Assembly: GCF_003966155.1 (NCBI RefSeq)
Contig: NZ_RXNS01000016.1
Span: 1 to 64,000 of the forward strand
Length of the DNA stretch: 64,000 bases
Reading direction: 5' to 3'
From: Halomonas nitroreducens
Lineage (GTDB): Bacteria; Pseudomonadota; Gammaproteobacteria; Pseudomonadales; Halomonadaceae
The notes beneath the pieces are model-generated. The model had not been told where the DNA came from. It ran no database searches and saw only the letters and a program-made list of their open reading frames with translations. The position numbers and the translations under genes are program-made. Shown here one piece after another: positions 8,466 through 17,806 of the stretch. Positions within the stretch are counted from its first letter, which is position 1; each line of letters begins with the position of its first letter.

Positions 8466-8954
8466 ATGAGTCACGGTATCCGTCGTATCCTGTGCTGCGT
8501 GGGGCTGAGAGGCGACTGCGACCTGGTGCTGACCCAGGCAGTGGGCCTGGCGTTGGCCACCGGTGCCGAGCTCCACGTCCTGCACGCGGTCAAGTCCCTG
8601 TCCGACGACGTGGTCAACACCCTCAAGGTCAATATCCGCGACCGGAAGATGCTCGAGACGCTGATGGCGCAACGCCTCGATCAGGCTCGCGAGGAACTCG
8701 ATCAGCGCCTCGACACCTTCTGGACCCGCCATGCCGAGCTTCGCGAGGCCTTCGGCGATCGGGAGGTGACGCGCAGCGTGCTGGAGGGCTATCCGGCCTC
8801 GGTAATCACCCATTTCGCCACGCGCTCCGGCAGCGACATGATCGTGATGGCGGCCAACAAGCGCAGCTTCACGGCCACTTACGCGGGCAAGATCACCAAG
8901 GGCGTGATCAAGCGGGCCAGGGTGCCGGTGGTGGTGGTGCCGACCCGACGCTAG
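8466..8954 (+). CDS. Universal stress protein, UspA family
   Basis: The 162-residue protein begins RRILCCVGLRGDCDLVLTQAVGLA and ends RARVPVVVVP, as in single-domain UspA proteins. Its nucleotide-binding loop (MVMAANKRSFTATYAGKITKG) is an atypical version of the G-x2-G-x9-G pattern, so ATP binding is uncertain. TRAP operons often end with such a gene, and it lies 65 bases after tauM in the same direction. Ribosome site GGAGGAA precedes the ATG. Its last four bases, CTAG, are shared with the stop of the converging iclR gene. Confidence 0.8.
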   Translation: MSHGIRRILCCVGLRGDCDLVLTQAVGLALATGAELHVLHAVKSLSDDVVNTLKVNIRDRKMLETLMAQRLDQAREELDQRLDTFWTRHAELREAFGDREVTRSVLEGYPASVITHFATRSGSDMIVMAANKRSFTATYAGKITKGVIKRARVPVVVVPTRR

Positions 8955-9709
8955 AGCGTTTCCTCCAGCTCCGAGGCGATTTGGCGCATTAGCGGTGCCC
9001 ACTCCATCAGCGATTCGATCGAATGCCGCAGTCGGGGGGCATGGATCGCCAAGGTGGCTTGCATATGACCCACCTGATCGAAGATGGGGACGGCGATGGC
9101 GACCATCCCCTGGATGAACTCCTCATTATCGGTGCTTAGACGATTCCTGGCGATCTGTCCGAGCTGCTCCTCGAGGGCGGAAGCCGAGGTCAGGGTATAG
9201 GGGGTATGGGCCTCCAGTGGCAGGCTCGACAGCAGGTCGCGCCGTCGATGAGGGGGCATCAAGGCCAGAAACAGTTTGCCACTGGCCGTGCAGTGCAATG
9301 GCAATCGAGATCCGGGTGCCAGCTGTATGCGTACCGGCCAGTTGGTTTCCACGCGATCGTAGTAGAGCAGCTGATGGCCATCGAGCAACGTCAGGTTGCA
9401 GGTCTCGCCGACTTCCTTGGCCAGACGCTCCAGCAACATCCTTCGCGGTGCCTTCAGGCTTTCATTGGCCAGTGTCCCCATGGCCATGCGATGCATCCGT
9501 GGACCGGGCAGCAGGTGACGCCCGTCCAGGTCTCGCGAGATCAGCTGCTGTTCCTCGAGCTGCTTGAGCAGGCGGTGGATCGTCGGCTTGGGGATATCCA
9601 GTCGCTTGTCGAGATCCGCGGCACTGATGCTGTGCTCGGCCGTGGCGATCTCCTCCAGCAGGCTGATCGCTCGCAGGAGGGTGGTGTTGGTGGCGTTGTC
9701 TTTGGACAT
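8951..9709 (-). CDS. IclR-family transcription regulator
   Basis: The 252-residue protein has the N-terminal winged helix (ISAADLDKRLDIPKPTIHRLLKQLEEQQL) and a C-terminal GAF-like ligand domain (LAKEVGETCNLTLLDG, LPLHCTASGKLFLA, NEEFIQGMVAIAVPIFD). It follows dctM by 89 bases on the same strand and may be the last gene of the 9.8-12.9 kb TRAP operon. It probably controls that operon and the divergent GMC oxidoreductase, with the substrate or a breakdown product as effector. It converges with uspA and shares its stop tetranucleotide. Confidence 0.85.
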   Translation of the reverse strand: MSKDNATNTTLLRAISLLEEIATAEHSISAADLDKRLDIPKPTIHRLLKQLEEQQLISRDLDGRHLLPGPRMHRMAMGTLANESLKAPRRMLLERLAKEVGETCNLTLLDGHQLLYYDRVETNWPVRIQLAPGSRLPLHCTASGKLFLALMPPHRRRDLLSSLPLEAHTPYTLTSASALEEQLGQIARNRLSTDNEEFIQGMVAIAVPIFDQVGHMQATLAIHAPRLRHSIESLMEWAPLMRQIASELEETL

Positions 9710-9798
9710 GGGTGTTCCTTACGACTCGCTCCCTGGGCAATGGCTCGACCCGATGATAGCGCAGCAGGCCCCCAGAGGCTTGCTGCGCCGCTGCCGTG

Positions 9799-11076
9799 TC
9801 AGAGGTTGACCAGGAACATGGAAAGTGGTGGCCACAGGGAGATCGCGATCCAGGCGGTCATCAGCGCAATGAAGTACGGTATCACGAAGCGTACCAGCCT
9901 GAGATAGGGAATGCCGGTGATACTGCTGGCCACGTACAGGTTGAGGCCGAACGGCGGCGTGACGAAGCCGATGGCGGCCCCCACCAGGAAGATCACGGAG
10001 AAATGAATGGGGTCCACACCGGCATTCTGGGCGATCGGTGCCAGGATCGGGGCCAGGATGATGGTGACAGGAAGGCTCTCCAGGATCATTCCCGCGAGCA
10101 GGATCATCACCATACAGGCTCCCAGAATGGCGTAGTAACTGCCCAGGCCATTCAATAATCCTTCAAGAATCTGACCGGCACCCAGTACGGATAGCAGCTG
10201 TTGCATCACCACCGAGATGGCGATCAGTGGCGCCAGCATGCCGGCGATCTGTCCCGAGCGCAGCATGATGGCCGGCAGCCGGAAAAGACTGATCTCACGG
10301 GTGATGAGTAGCCCTGCGATCAGCGTGAAGCCGACCGTGATAGCGGCAGCCTCGGTTGGCGAGAACTTACCGGAATAGATGCCATACAGGACGACCCCGA
10401 TGGTGGCGAAGCCCAGGTAGGCTCTGCGTGCAAAGCCGGCACTTTCCTTGACCTTGAAAGAGATCAGGGTTCCCCAGCCATGGCGGCGAGCTACCAGATG
10501 ACAGGCGATCATCATCCCCAGCACCATCATGGCCCCGGGAATCATGCCGGCGATGAACAGGTCGCTGATCGACAGGTTCATCATGAAGCCGTAGACGATA
10601 AAGATGATGCTCGGCGGAATGATGATACCGACGGTGCCCCCGCATGCCGCAGTGGCCGCCGAGAACCGGTCGTCATAGCCGTTGTCCTTCATCTCGGGGT
10701 GCATGATCGAGCCGATGGTCGCCGTGGTGCCAGCGTTGGAGCCTGAAATCGCCGCGAACAGGCCGCAGGCGCCCAGCGTCGCCATGCCCATGCCGCCGCG
10801 CACCCAGCCGAGCACCGAGTAGGCGAAGTCGGATAGCCGTTTGGCGATCCCCGCGGCGTTGATCAGGTCGCCCGTCAGGATGAAAAGGGGAAGGGCAAGA
10901 AGGCCGAAGAAGCTAAGGCCCTGGAACAGCGTTACACCGATATTGGCCAGGGTGAAATCAATGACTATGCTGGTACCGACCACCCATAATCCAATAACCA
11001 GGAAAATGGGAACGCCAAGCAAGAAGAATATGGTTACGCCTGCCGTAATCAGGCCAATAAGAAGACCGTCTGTCAT
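9799..11076 (-). CDS. TRAP transporter large membrane subunit (DctM family)
   Basis: The 425-residue membrane protein has typical DctM segments: LGVPIFLVIGLWVVG, ALPLFILTGDLINAAGIAKRL, LFAAISGSNAGTTATIGSI, IIIPPSIIFIVYGFMMNL and FSPTEAAAITVGF. It is the transport subunit of the second TRAP system in the window. Eleven bases separate it from dctQ upstream. Substrate unknown; the divergent GMC-type alcohol oxidoreductase suggests an alcohol-containing or acid compound that this enzyme helps to break down. Confidence 0.85.
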   Translation of the reverse strand: MTDGLLIGLITAGVTIFFLLGVPIFLVIGLWVVGTSIVIDFTLANIGVTLFQGLSFFGLLALPLFILTGDLINAAGIAKRLSDFAYSVLGWVRGGMGMATLGACGLFAAISGSNAGTTATIGSIMHPEMKDNGYDDRFSAATAACGGTVGIIIPPSIIFIVYGFMMNLSISDLFIAGMIPGAMMVLGMMIACHLVARRHGWGTLISFKVKESAGFARRAYLGFATIGVVLYGIYSGKFSPTEAAAITVGFTLIAGLLITREISLFRLPAIMLRSGQIAGMLAPLIAISVVMQQLLSVLGAGQILEGLLNGLGSYYAILGACMVMILLAGMILESLPVTIILAPILAPIAQNAGVDPIHFSVIFLVGAAIGFVTPPFGLNLYVASSITGIPYLRLVRFVIPYFIALMTAWIAISLWPPLSMFLVNL

Positions 11077-11087
11077 GATCTGTCCTC

Positions 11088-11651
11088 CTAATCCATTATC
11101 GAGGGTTGGAGGTTGAAAGGCTCACGCAGGCGGAAGCGTTGCCAGTCAGCGAAGAGATTCTGTAGAACACGGTAGATGATCAGCACCCAGGCGGCTGGTG
11201 TGGCCATGTAGAACCACCATTGCATGACGTTGTCCGTGCCCGGCACGATGGCGAAATTGTTATAGGCCAACTGCACTTGATCGATGGTGAAGTTGATCAC
11301 CATGGCGCCAAAGCCAATCCAGAGCACGGCATCCAGCACGAGGCACAGGAACTGTCCTGTATAGGGCAGTCGCATGCGGATCTCGTTTAGCGACAGGTGC
11401 GTGCGGTTCTTGACGTTGAGCGAGGCACCAAACCACGTCAGCCAGAGGAAGAGCAGGACGGGGATGCTGGTGCTCCAGGGAGCCTGAACGCTGAAGAAGA
11501 AACGGCGAATCACCTCCACGAAAATGATACCGGACATTCCCGCGTAAGACAGGAGAATGATGCACTTCTCCAGGTTGTCATCCAGCCAGCGCAGGGGAAC
11601 CAGCCACCGCGTGGCTGGTTGAGCTTGTTGGTAATTGTGGTTTGCCATCAT
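11088..11651 (-). CDS. TRAP transporter small membrane subunit (DctQ family)
   Basis: The 187-residue protein has four membrane helices, beginning with CIILLSYAGMSGIIFVEVI and followed by SVQAPWSTSIPVLLFLWLTWFG, the DctQ pattern. I place the start at the ATG pair near 11651 (MMANHNYQQ), which follows the dctP stop by 11 bases; a longer in-frame reading reaches into dctP and looks non-native. It works with the neighbouring DctM and DctP. Confidence 0.8.
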   Translation of the reverse strand: MMANHNYQQAQPATRWLVPLRWLDDNLEKCIILLSYAGMSGIIFVEVIRRFFFSVQAPWSTSIPVLLFLWLTWFGASLNVKNRTHLSLNEIRMRLPYTGQFLCLVLDAVLWIGFGAMVINFTIDQVQLAYNNFAIVPGTDNVMQWWFYMATPAAWVLIIYRVLQNLFADWQRFRLREPFNLQPSIMD

Positions 11652-11662
11652 GAGCCTCCGGT

Positions 11663-12889
11663 TCAGCCTTTCCACCAGCGCTGAGGCTTGACATTGACTG
11701 CCGCCGTGTCGCTCGGTATCTCGCGGGCAATACCATGAATTTCCTTGTAGATATCCACGCCACCTGCCCAGGAGTTGAGGCGTTCGCGCCATTGCTCCCA
11801 GGGTTCCGGGTTGAATTCTGGGGAACACAGCTTCTCGGCCTTCTCACGCTCGGCATCCGAGAGGGGAGCGACCCGGACGTTGTTCTGGGCGAAGACGGTA
11901 TTTTCGGCAGGGTGCTCGGTGGCCCCGACAATCTGATAGCGACCCGCCTCGTTCATGCCCTGCGTGAAGACCTGGGCACAGTAGGCTGATTCCATGACCT
12001 GTTCCTGAAGCTCGCTTCCCAGGCTCTCGAACTTGGAGAGGTTCATGGCCGTATGCTCGGTGCCTGCAAAGAACCGCAAGTCGACTGCCTGGGAAACGAC
12101 GGGTGCCATGCCCGCATAGGCCACCGCGCTCATCCAGGTCTCCGCTCCGTCGAGCAGGCCTTGACGGAGCCCGTCCAGGGTCTCCTCCCAGGCCACGGGA
12201 ACGGGGTTCAGCCCCAGCTGCTCCATGGCGATGCGCCCGAGCTGTGTGCCGGTGACACGGTTCTTGGTGCCCTGAAGCTGCTCCAGGCTGGTGACCAGCG
12301 GCTCGTCCTGCCATTTCAGGCCTAGCATGATGCCCCGCAGGTCACAGTGCGTGAACAGGAACTGCAGGTTGTGGCGCTGACGCAGTGGTTCGCGCAGCAG
12401 CGTCTCACTCCGCTTGTCATAGAAGAAGTGAAACATCGAGGCGACGCTCGGGAACATATAGGCGAAGTCGAGGATGTTGAGATAGGGCGCGCCTCCTGCA
12501 GAGTTCTGTGTCGAGGCCGAGAAGATATCGACGATCCCCTGCTGGGCCTTGCTGACGCAGTCGAGCTGGTTGCAGACCTCATTGCTCCCCATGAACTCCA
12601 CTCGAATTGCGCCATTGGTGCGTTCCTCGAGGTCGCGGGCAAAGAACAGCTGCCCCGACTTCTGGATATCCAGGTTGCGCTCGTTGAACCCCGAAGCACC
12701 GAACCGAAGCTGAAACTTGGGTTCGGTCTGATAGCGGCGTTGCTGCTCCTGTTCAGCGGCCCGGGCCAAGGTGCTGGCGGTGAGGCCGGCACCTAACCCG
12801 GAGGCTGCGATCAGGGTGGAGGTCAGGCCGAAGCGACCCGAGATGTTAAGAAAATCCCGGCGAGATACGTTACCAATCGGTGATTTCAT
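11663..12889 (-). CDS. TRAP transporter substrate-binding protein with Tat-type leader (DctP family)
   Basis: The 408-residue protein starts MKSPIGNVSRRDFLNISGRFG followed by a hydrophobic stretch ending LARA, a twin-arginine signal. This implies export in folded form, unlike TauK in this window, which has a Sec leader. The mature part has the DctP pattern, including FMGSNEVCNQLDCVSKAQQG and NPVPVAWEETLDGLRQGLLDG. It is longer than usual (about 330 residues) mainly because of the leader and N-terminal extension. It heads the dctP-dctQ-dctM-iclR set and diverges from the GMC oxidoreductase. Confidence 0.8.
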   Translation of the reverse strand: MKSPIGNVSRRDFLNISGRFGLTSTLIAASGLGAGLTASTLARAAEQEQQRRYQTEPKFQLRFGASGFNERNLDIQKSGQLFFARDLEERTNGAIRVEFMGSNEVCNQLDCVSKAQQGIVDIFSASTQNSAGGAPYLNILDFAYMFPSVASMFHFFYDKRSETLLREPLRQRHNLQFLFTHCDLRGIMLGLKWQDEPLVTSLEQLQGTKNRVTGTQLGRIAMEQLGLNPVPVAWEETLDGLRQGLLDGAETWMSAVAYAGMAPVVSQAVDLRFFAGTEHTAMNLSKFESLGSELQEQVMESAYCAQVFTQGMNEAGRYQIVGATEHPAENTVFAQNNVRVAPLSDAEREKAEKLCSPEFNPEPWEQWRERLNSWAGGVDIYKEIHGIAREIPSDTAAVNVKPQRWWKG

Positions 12890-13024
12890 GAGCAGGGCTC
12901 CCGCGTTTTGTGATTGGACTTGTGATGGGATGGTGGGTGGCGTTTGCCAGACTCCTCGCCTCTCAGTGCGGTCAAAATGAGGAGCACGGTCTCAAGCTAG
13001 GTCAGGAAGAAAGATCTTTCAAGT

Positions 13025-13042
13025 ATTTTTGATACGAAAAAT
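13025..13042. promoter_or_regulatory. AT-rich inverted repeat in the divergent TRAP/GMC promoter region
   Basis: ATTTTT at 13025-13030 and AAAAAT at 13037-13042 flank GATACG, forming a dyad in a clearly AT-richer patch of the 226-base divergent gap 12890-13115. A TTGACA hexamer lies at 13050-13055 on the plus strand, though no good -10 follows at normal spacing. The dyad is a candidate site for the IclR regulator encoded next door. Confidence 0.4.
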
Positions 13043-13115
13043 CTCGTTATTGACATCTAGAGGTCTCTGGTTCAGCCTTAATGAGACAAAGAGTATCATT
13101 AACGGTGTTATTGCA

Positions 13116-14747
13116 ATGAATTCAACAACATACAAGCAAGAAGCCTTTGACTACATCATCGTGGGGGCTGGCTCGGCAGGCTGTGTGCTCGCTAATCGGC
13201 TCAGTGAGGATCCCGCTGCGAAGGTCTTGCTGCTTGAGGCGGGCGGCGCTGACTGGAATCCCTGGCTCCATGTTCCTGTCGGGTATTTCAAGACCATGCA
13301 CAACCCTGCGACGGATTGGTGCTACCTCACCGATCCCGACGCAGGCATCAACGGACGTCGCCTGCAGTGGCCTCGTGGCAAGGTGCTGGGAGGGTCCAGC
13401 TCCCTCAACGGTCTGCTGTATATACGTGGCCAGCGCGAGGACTACGATGACTGGGCTGCGGCCGGAAATGCAGGCTGGGACTATGATTCCGTATTGCCGT
13501 ACTTCAAGAAGTCCGAGTGTCAGGAGCGCGGAGCCGACCCGTATCACGGCACGGACGGTCCGTTGAAGGTCTCTGACCTGCGGCTGCGTCGCGAGATCGC
13601 CGAGCGGTTCATCGAGGCCGCCAAGGCGGCCGGGATACCCGAGAATCATGATGTTAACGGGGCGGACCAGGAAGGGGTGGGCTACTTCCAGCAGACCTCC
13701 TACAAGGGCTTTCGGTGTTCGACGGCCAAGGCGTTTCTGCGCCCTGCGGTGAAGCGAGCCAACCTTACCGTCATCAAGCGGGCGCACTGCCAACGGCTGT
13801 TGCTCGAGGGCCAGCGTGTGGTGGGAGTCGAGTATCGCCGCGGTCAGCGTCTGGAGCGCGTGCGCGCCAATCTTGAAGTCTTGCTCTCCAGTGGGGCCAT
13901 TGGATCGCCGCAAATCCTGCAGTGTTCCGGCATCGGAAATCCCAAGCATCTTGAGGAGGTGGGGGTCGAGTGCCTGCACGAGCTGCCGGGAGTGGGAGAG
14001 AACCTTCAGGATCATCTGCAGATCCGTCTGGTGTTCAAGACCCGATGCAGAACGCTCAACGACGAGGTGCGTCACCCGCTGAGGAAGCTCGCGGTGGGGG
14101 CTCAATATCTCATGACGCGTACTGGCCCCCTGACCCTTGCCGCCAGCCAGGTATGTGTGTTTACCCGCTCTCGTGAAGGGCTGGATCGTCCGGATATCCA
14201 GTTTCACATGCAGCCGCTCTCTGCCGACAAGCCGGCCGAGGGCGTGCATCCCTTCTCCGCCTTCACCTCCTCGGTCTGTCAGCTGCGCCCGACTAGCCGC
14301 GGTTCCATTCGTATCACCAGCCCCGACCCCGCCGTCTATCCCTCGATCCGGCCCAACTACCTGAGCACCGAGGAGGATTGCCGGGTCGCGGTGGATGCCA
14401 TCAAGGTGGCTCGGCGCATCGCCGAACAGGAGCCTCTAGCCTCGGTGATCACCGAGGAGTATGTGCCTGGGGCGAAGTATCAGAGCGACGAGGAACTCCT
14501 CGAGGCCGCGCGTCAGCACAGCCAGACGATCTATCACCCGGCCGGGACCTGCAAGATGGGGAATGACCCACTGGCCGTCGTAGATGACCAGCTCCGCGTG
14601 CATGGCCTGGAGGGCCTGCGCGTGGTGGATGCCTCGGTCATGCCGGTAATCGTCTCCGGCAATACCAATGCCCCCACGATCATGATCGCCGAGAAGGCTT
14701 CCGACATGATCAAGGAGGCACATGTCCATCGTGCCCGAGCTTCCTGA
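13116..14747 (+). CDS. GMC-family FAD oxidoreductase (choline/alcohol dehydrogenase-like)
   Basis: The 543-residue protein has the GMC FAD motif near its start ([20 protein letters not shown]), the second signature [39 protein letters not shown], and the C-terminal active-site region [11 protein letters not shown] with [20 protein letters not shown]. Such enzymes oxidise alcohols to aldehydes (BetA, AlkJ and relatives) and use quinones or other acceptors. I chose ATG 13116; the in-frame upstream ATG at 13029 would put 29 unusual residues before the fold. The ribosome site is weak. Betaine genes are not adjacent, so choline is not the obvious substrate; the divergent TRAP system may import the true one. 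Confidence 0.8.
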   Translation: MNSTTYKQEAFDYIIVGAGSAGCVLANRLSEDPAAKVLLLEAGGADWNPWLHVPVGYFKTMHNPATDWCYLTDPDAGINGRRLQWPRGKVLGGSSSLNGLLYIRGQREDYDDWAAAGNAGWDYDSVLPYFKKSECQERGADPYHGTDGPLKVSDLRLRREIAERFIEAAKAAGIPENHDVNGADQEGVGYFQQTSYKGFRCSTAKAFLRPAVKRANLTVIKRAHCQRLLLEGQRVVGVEYRRGQRLERVRANLEVLLSSGAIGSPQILQCSGIGNPKHLEEVGVECLHELPGVGENLQDHLQIRLVFKTRCRTLNDEVRHPLRKLAVGAQYLMTRTGPLTLAASQVCVFTRSREGLDRPDIQFHMQPLSADKPAEGVHPFSAFTSSVCQLRPTSRGSIRITSPDPAVYPSIRPNYLSTEEDCRVAVDAIKVARRIAEQEPLASVITEEYVPGAKYQSDEELLEAARQHSQTIYHPAGTCKMGNDPLAVVDDQLRVHGLEGLRVVDASVMPVIVSGNTNAPTIMIAEKASDMIKEAHVHRARAS

Positions 14748-14976
14748 GGGGATAACGAGTTGGACTCAAGGCCGGCCGGGAACTGGTTCTAACTCCCTTC
14801 CAGAGCATCCATGCACCATAAGTCCATCGAGGATGTCAGGGGCATCTAGCATGCCTGGTCTGACGCCCAGGGAAGGCATGCCTGACGCACCCATGTCGGG
14901 CTCCGTATTCCAATAACGAAGGGGCGATTCCGGTCGCAGGAGGCGACCATCGGCCCGTGGTTTGCAAGGTGGCGAG

Positions 14977-16047
14977 ATGACACATCGAGACACCGGTGGT
15001 TCCACCGACATGTCGACCGAAGAGAACAACAAGCGGGCCCTGCCCCGTAGCCTGGAACCCTTCCAGCGCATCATGCCCGGATTGATGATCTGCATCACCA
15101 TCGCCCTGGCGACGACCTTCATCGCCGACCATTACGGCGGGCCGACGCTGCTCTATGCCCTGCTGTTCGGCATGACGCTGCATTTCCTCTCCGAGGAGGG
15201 GCGCTGCCTGGCCGGTGTCGAGTTTGCCGCCAAGAAGGTACTCCGGCTCGGCGTCGCGCTGCTGGGGGGGCGCATCACCATCGAGCAGGTTGCCGAGCTC
15301 GGCATCGGGCCGGTGCTGACGGTGGTCTGCGGCGTGATGCTGACCATTGTCCTGGGGGCCGTGCTGGCGCGCCTGCTGGGCCTCGACCGCGACATGGGGC
15401 TGCTGACCGGCGGGTCGGTGGCGATCTGCGGCGCCTCGGCGGCGCTGGCCCTGTCGGCGGTGATGCCCCGCCATGCCACTCATGAGCGCAATACCATCAT
15501 GACGGTGGTGGGCGTGACCACCCTGTCCACCATGGCCATGGTGACCTATCCGCTGATCGTCGGGGTGCTGGGGCTGAGTGACACCGATGCGGGCATCTTC
15601 CTCGGCGGCACCATCCATGACGTCGCCCAGGTGGTCGGTGCCGGCTACATGATCTCCGAGGGCACCGGCGACGTCTCCACCTTCGTCAAGCTGCTTCGGG
15701 TGGCCATGCTGGTGCCGGCGGTGATGGTGTTCATGTTCCTGTTCCGGCGCGATCGCCGCGACGAGGACGGCGGCGGCAAGGTACCGATGCTGCCGGGCTT
15801 CCTGGTCGCCTTCGTCGCTCTGGTGATCGTCAACAGCCTGGGCTGGATTCCGCCGATGGTCACCGAAGGCTTCACCGACCTGTCGCGCTGGTGCCTGGTC
15901 ACGGCCATCGCCGCCCTCGGCATCAAGACGTCCTTCCAGAAGCTGGCCGTGGTGGGCTGGAAGCCGGTGATCCTGATGGTGGCGGAGACCGTCTTCCTGC
16001 TCCTGCTGGTGCTGGCCTTCATCTACTTCGACCTGGCGAGCCTGTGA
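14977..16047 (+). CDS. YeiH/UPF0324 family membrane protein, putative sulfate/sulfite exporter
   Basis: The 356-residue protein has about ten membrane helices, with [20 protein letters not shown] at the start, [20 protein letters not shown], and [20 protein letters not shown], the conserved regions of the PF03601 (COG2855) family. Members next to sulfonate-degradation genes (TauZ/SuyZ) are thought to export the sulfate formed from sulfite. With xsc and tauXY 12 kb away this is a reasonable role here, but it is inferred. Start at 14977 follows AGGTGG; 15010 is an alternative ATG. The stop overlaps the thiS start (TGATG). Confidence 0.75.
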   Translation: MTHRDTGGSTDMSTEENNKRALPRSLEPFQRIMPGLMICITIALATTFIADHYGGPTLLYALLFGMTLHFLSEEGRCLAGVEFAAKKVLRLGVALLGGRITIEQVAELGIGPVLTVVCGVMLTIVLGAVLARLLGLDRDMGLLTGGSVAICGASAALALSAVMPRHATHERNTIMTVVGVTTLSTMAMVTYPLIVGVLGLSDTDAGIFLGGTIHDVAQVVGAGYMISEGTGDVSTFVKLLRVAMLVPAVMVFMFLFRRDRRDEDGGGKVPMLPGFLVAFVALVIVNSLGWIPPMVTEGFTDLSRWCLVTAIAALGIKTSFQKLAVVGWKPVILMVAETVFLLLLVLAFIYFDLASL

Positions 16048-16253
16048 TGATGATGCCCGTGCATATCAACGGCGAACCCCATCTCGTCGAGGATGGCTGG
16101 CGGCTCGAGGCGTTGCTCGCCGATCTCGACTTGTCCGGCTCGCGCATCGCCGTCGAGGTGAACGAGGAGGTGGTGCCCGCCAGCCGTCGCGCCGATACCG
16201 TCCTTGCCGCGGGCGATTGCATCGAGATCGTCCATGCCATCGGCGGCGGCTGA
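16047..16253 (+). CDS. thiS: Thiamine biosynthesis sulfur carrier protein ThiS
   Basis: A 68-residue beta-grasp protein ending in AIGGG; the C-terminal Gly-Gly is adenylated and thiocarboxylated to deliver sulfur to Thi[11 protein letters not shown] begins with three consecutive ATG codons (16047, 16050, 16053), the first overlapping the exporter stop by one base. VEVNEEVVP and [15 protein letters not shown] match the family. thiG follows after 26 bases. Being this short it is easily missed, but sequence and position are diagnostic. Confidence 0.92.
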   Translation: MMMPVHINGEPHLVEDGWRLEALLADLDLSGSRIAVEVNEEVVPASRRADTVLAAGDCIEIVHAIGGG

Positions 16254-16279
16254 GCCCCGCCCACACAAGGAGATCCCCG

Positions 16280-17071
16280 ATGACCCTTTCCGATCAACCG
16301 CTACGCATTGCCGGTCGCGAATTCACTTCGCGGCTGCTGGTCGGCACCGGCAAGTACCGCGATGCCGCCGAGACGGCGGCGGCGCTCGAGGCCAGCGGTA
16401 CCGAGGTGGTGACCTTTGCCGTGCGTCGCACCGATCTGGGCCAGGGCAACGATGAGCCGTCCCTGCTCGAGGTGGCCCCGCCATCCCGCTATACGTTGCT
16501 GCCCAATACCGCGGGATGCTACGACGCCCGGGCCGCCGTGCGCACCTGCCGGCTCGCCCGGGAACTGCTGGACGGCCACAATCTGGTCAAGCTCGAGGTG
16601 CTGGGGGACGAGACCACCCTCTACCCCAACGTGGTCGAGACCCTCAAGGCCGCCGAGGCGCTTATCGCCGATGGCTTCGACGTCATGGCCTACACCAGCG
16701 ACGACCCCATCGTCGCCCGGGAACTCGAAGCGCTCGGCTGCTGTGCCATCATGCCCCTGGGCTCGCTGATCGGCTCGGGCTGCGGTATCCAGAACCCCCA
16801 CAACATCCGGCTGATCGTCGAGCGAGTCTCGGTGCCGGTGCTGATCGATGCCGGTATCGGCACCGCCTCGGAGGCCGCCCTGGCCATGGAGCTGGGCTGC
16901 GATGCCGTGCTGATGAACTCCGCCATTGCCCATGCCCGGGACCCGGTGGCCATGGCCTGGGCGATGAAGGCGGCGGTCGAGGCAGGGCGCGGCGCCTACC
17001 TGGCCGGACGCATGCCGCGCCGCGGCCAGGCAGACCCTTCCTCGCCCATGGCGGGGCGTATCAGGGGGTGA
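16280..17071 (+). CDS. thiG: Thiazole synthase ThiG
   Basis: The 263-residue TIM-barrel enzyme condenses 1-deoxyxylulose 5-phosphate, the ThiS thiocarboxylate sulfur and dehydroglycine into the thiazole phosphate of thiamine. It shows [38 protein letters not shown] (with the Schiff-base lysine) and the phosphate-binding end [20 protein letters not shown]. Length is normal. AAGGAG precedes the ATG. It pairs with thiS just upstream, and dehydroglycine would come from ThiO encoded at 279. Confidence 0.95.
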   Translation: MTLSDQPLRIAGREFTSRLLVGTGKYRDAAETAAALEASGTEVVTFAVRRTDLGQGNDEPSLLEVAPPSRYTLLPNTAGCYDARAAVRTCRLARELLDGHNLVKLEVLGDETTLYPNVVETLKAAEALIADGFDVMAYTSDDPIVARELEALGCCAIMPLGSLIGSGCGIQNPHNIRLIVERVSVPVLIDAGIGTASEAALAMELGCDAVLMNSAIAHARDPVAMAWAMKAAVEAGRGAYLAGRMPRRGQADPSSPMAGRIRG

Positions 17072-17102
17072 CGCCGGCGCCTTTCCAGGCACCGCGGGCG
17101 CC

Positions 17103-17705
17103 TCAGGGGCGGCAGTAGTAGAGCCTGGCCGGGAGAATGTTGAGCGGCTCGAAATCACACTCCACGTCGGAGAAGACACGGCGTAGATCGGGCAGCACCC
17201 GGGAGGAGAACTGGTAGATCAGCATGGAACCTTGTGGCGAGAGCGCCTCCAGGCTGCTCATGAGAACAGCAGCGCGGCTCGGGGCCGACATGGTGCTGAA
17301 GGGAATGCCGGCCAGCACGTAGTCGGCGGCGGGCAGCCCCAGGCGGGTCAGTTCGGCCTGGATCGTCTCCGCGGAGCCCTGGACCACCTGGAGCCGGGGA
17401 TCCGGCAGTGACCGCTGGAGGAAGTCGACGAAGTCCCGGTTGGTCTCCAGCACCAGCAGGGTCGCCTCCGCAGGCAGGCGTTGCAGGAGCTCCTGGGTGA
17501 TGGTCCCGACTCCGGGCCCGTACTCGACGATGACCCGGGCATGCTGCCAGTCGATCCGCTCCAGCAATCGCCGAACGAGAAAGGGGGAGCTGGGGATGAT
17601 CGAGCCCAGCATGCGGGGATGCTTGAAGAAGTTGCGTGCGAAGAGCGCTAGCTGGGCGCGTCGCCCGTTTCCTGCCAAGGCCGTGGGCCGGTCTTGCGCG
17701 GTCAT
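17103..17705 (-). CDS. Class I SAM-dependent methyltransferase, PmtA/KsgA-like
   Basis: The 200-residue protein has FFKHPRMLGSIIPSS near the N-terminus and the SAM motif VIVEYGPGVGTITQELL, followed by LLVLETNRDF and a DYVLAGIPFSTM segment. This layout is shared by bacterial phospholipid N-methyltransferases of the PmtA type and their relatives near rRNA adenine dimethylases. The substrate cannot be told from the sequence; a lipid amine is a fair guess. It stands alone, converging with thiG and preceding pta on the minus strand with a 100-base gap that makes co-transcription unlikely. Confidence 0.7.
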   Translation of the reverse strand: MTAQDRPTALAGNGRRAQLALFARNFFKHPRMLGSIIPSSPFLVRRLLERIDWQHARVIVEYGPGVGTITQELLQRLPAEATLLVLETNRDFVDFLQRSLPDPRLQVVQGSAETIQAELTRLGLPAADYVLAGIPFSTMSAPSRAAVLMSSLEALSPQGSMLIYQFSSRVLPDLRRVFSDVECDFEPLNILPARLYYCRP

Positions 17706-17806
17706 GGGCGACCCTCCTGCTGTGGAAAGACGAAGTATGCTTCCACTCTAGGTCGGCAACGGGGAAGGGGAAAGGTGGAACTGTGCTGCTTCCCTGAGGC
17801 CGGCGC

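Noticed and set aside
14849..14881. GCATGCC and GGCATGC inverted repeat between the GMC gene and the exporter gene
   Set aside because: Arms are only seven bases with a 19-base spacer and no promoter elements around; chance in GC-rich DNA is likely.
16047..17071. A TPP riboswitch upstream of thiSG
   Set aside because: No CTGAGA or GGGGTGCC-like elements occur before thiS; the exporter gene overlaps its start directly.
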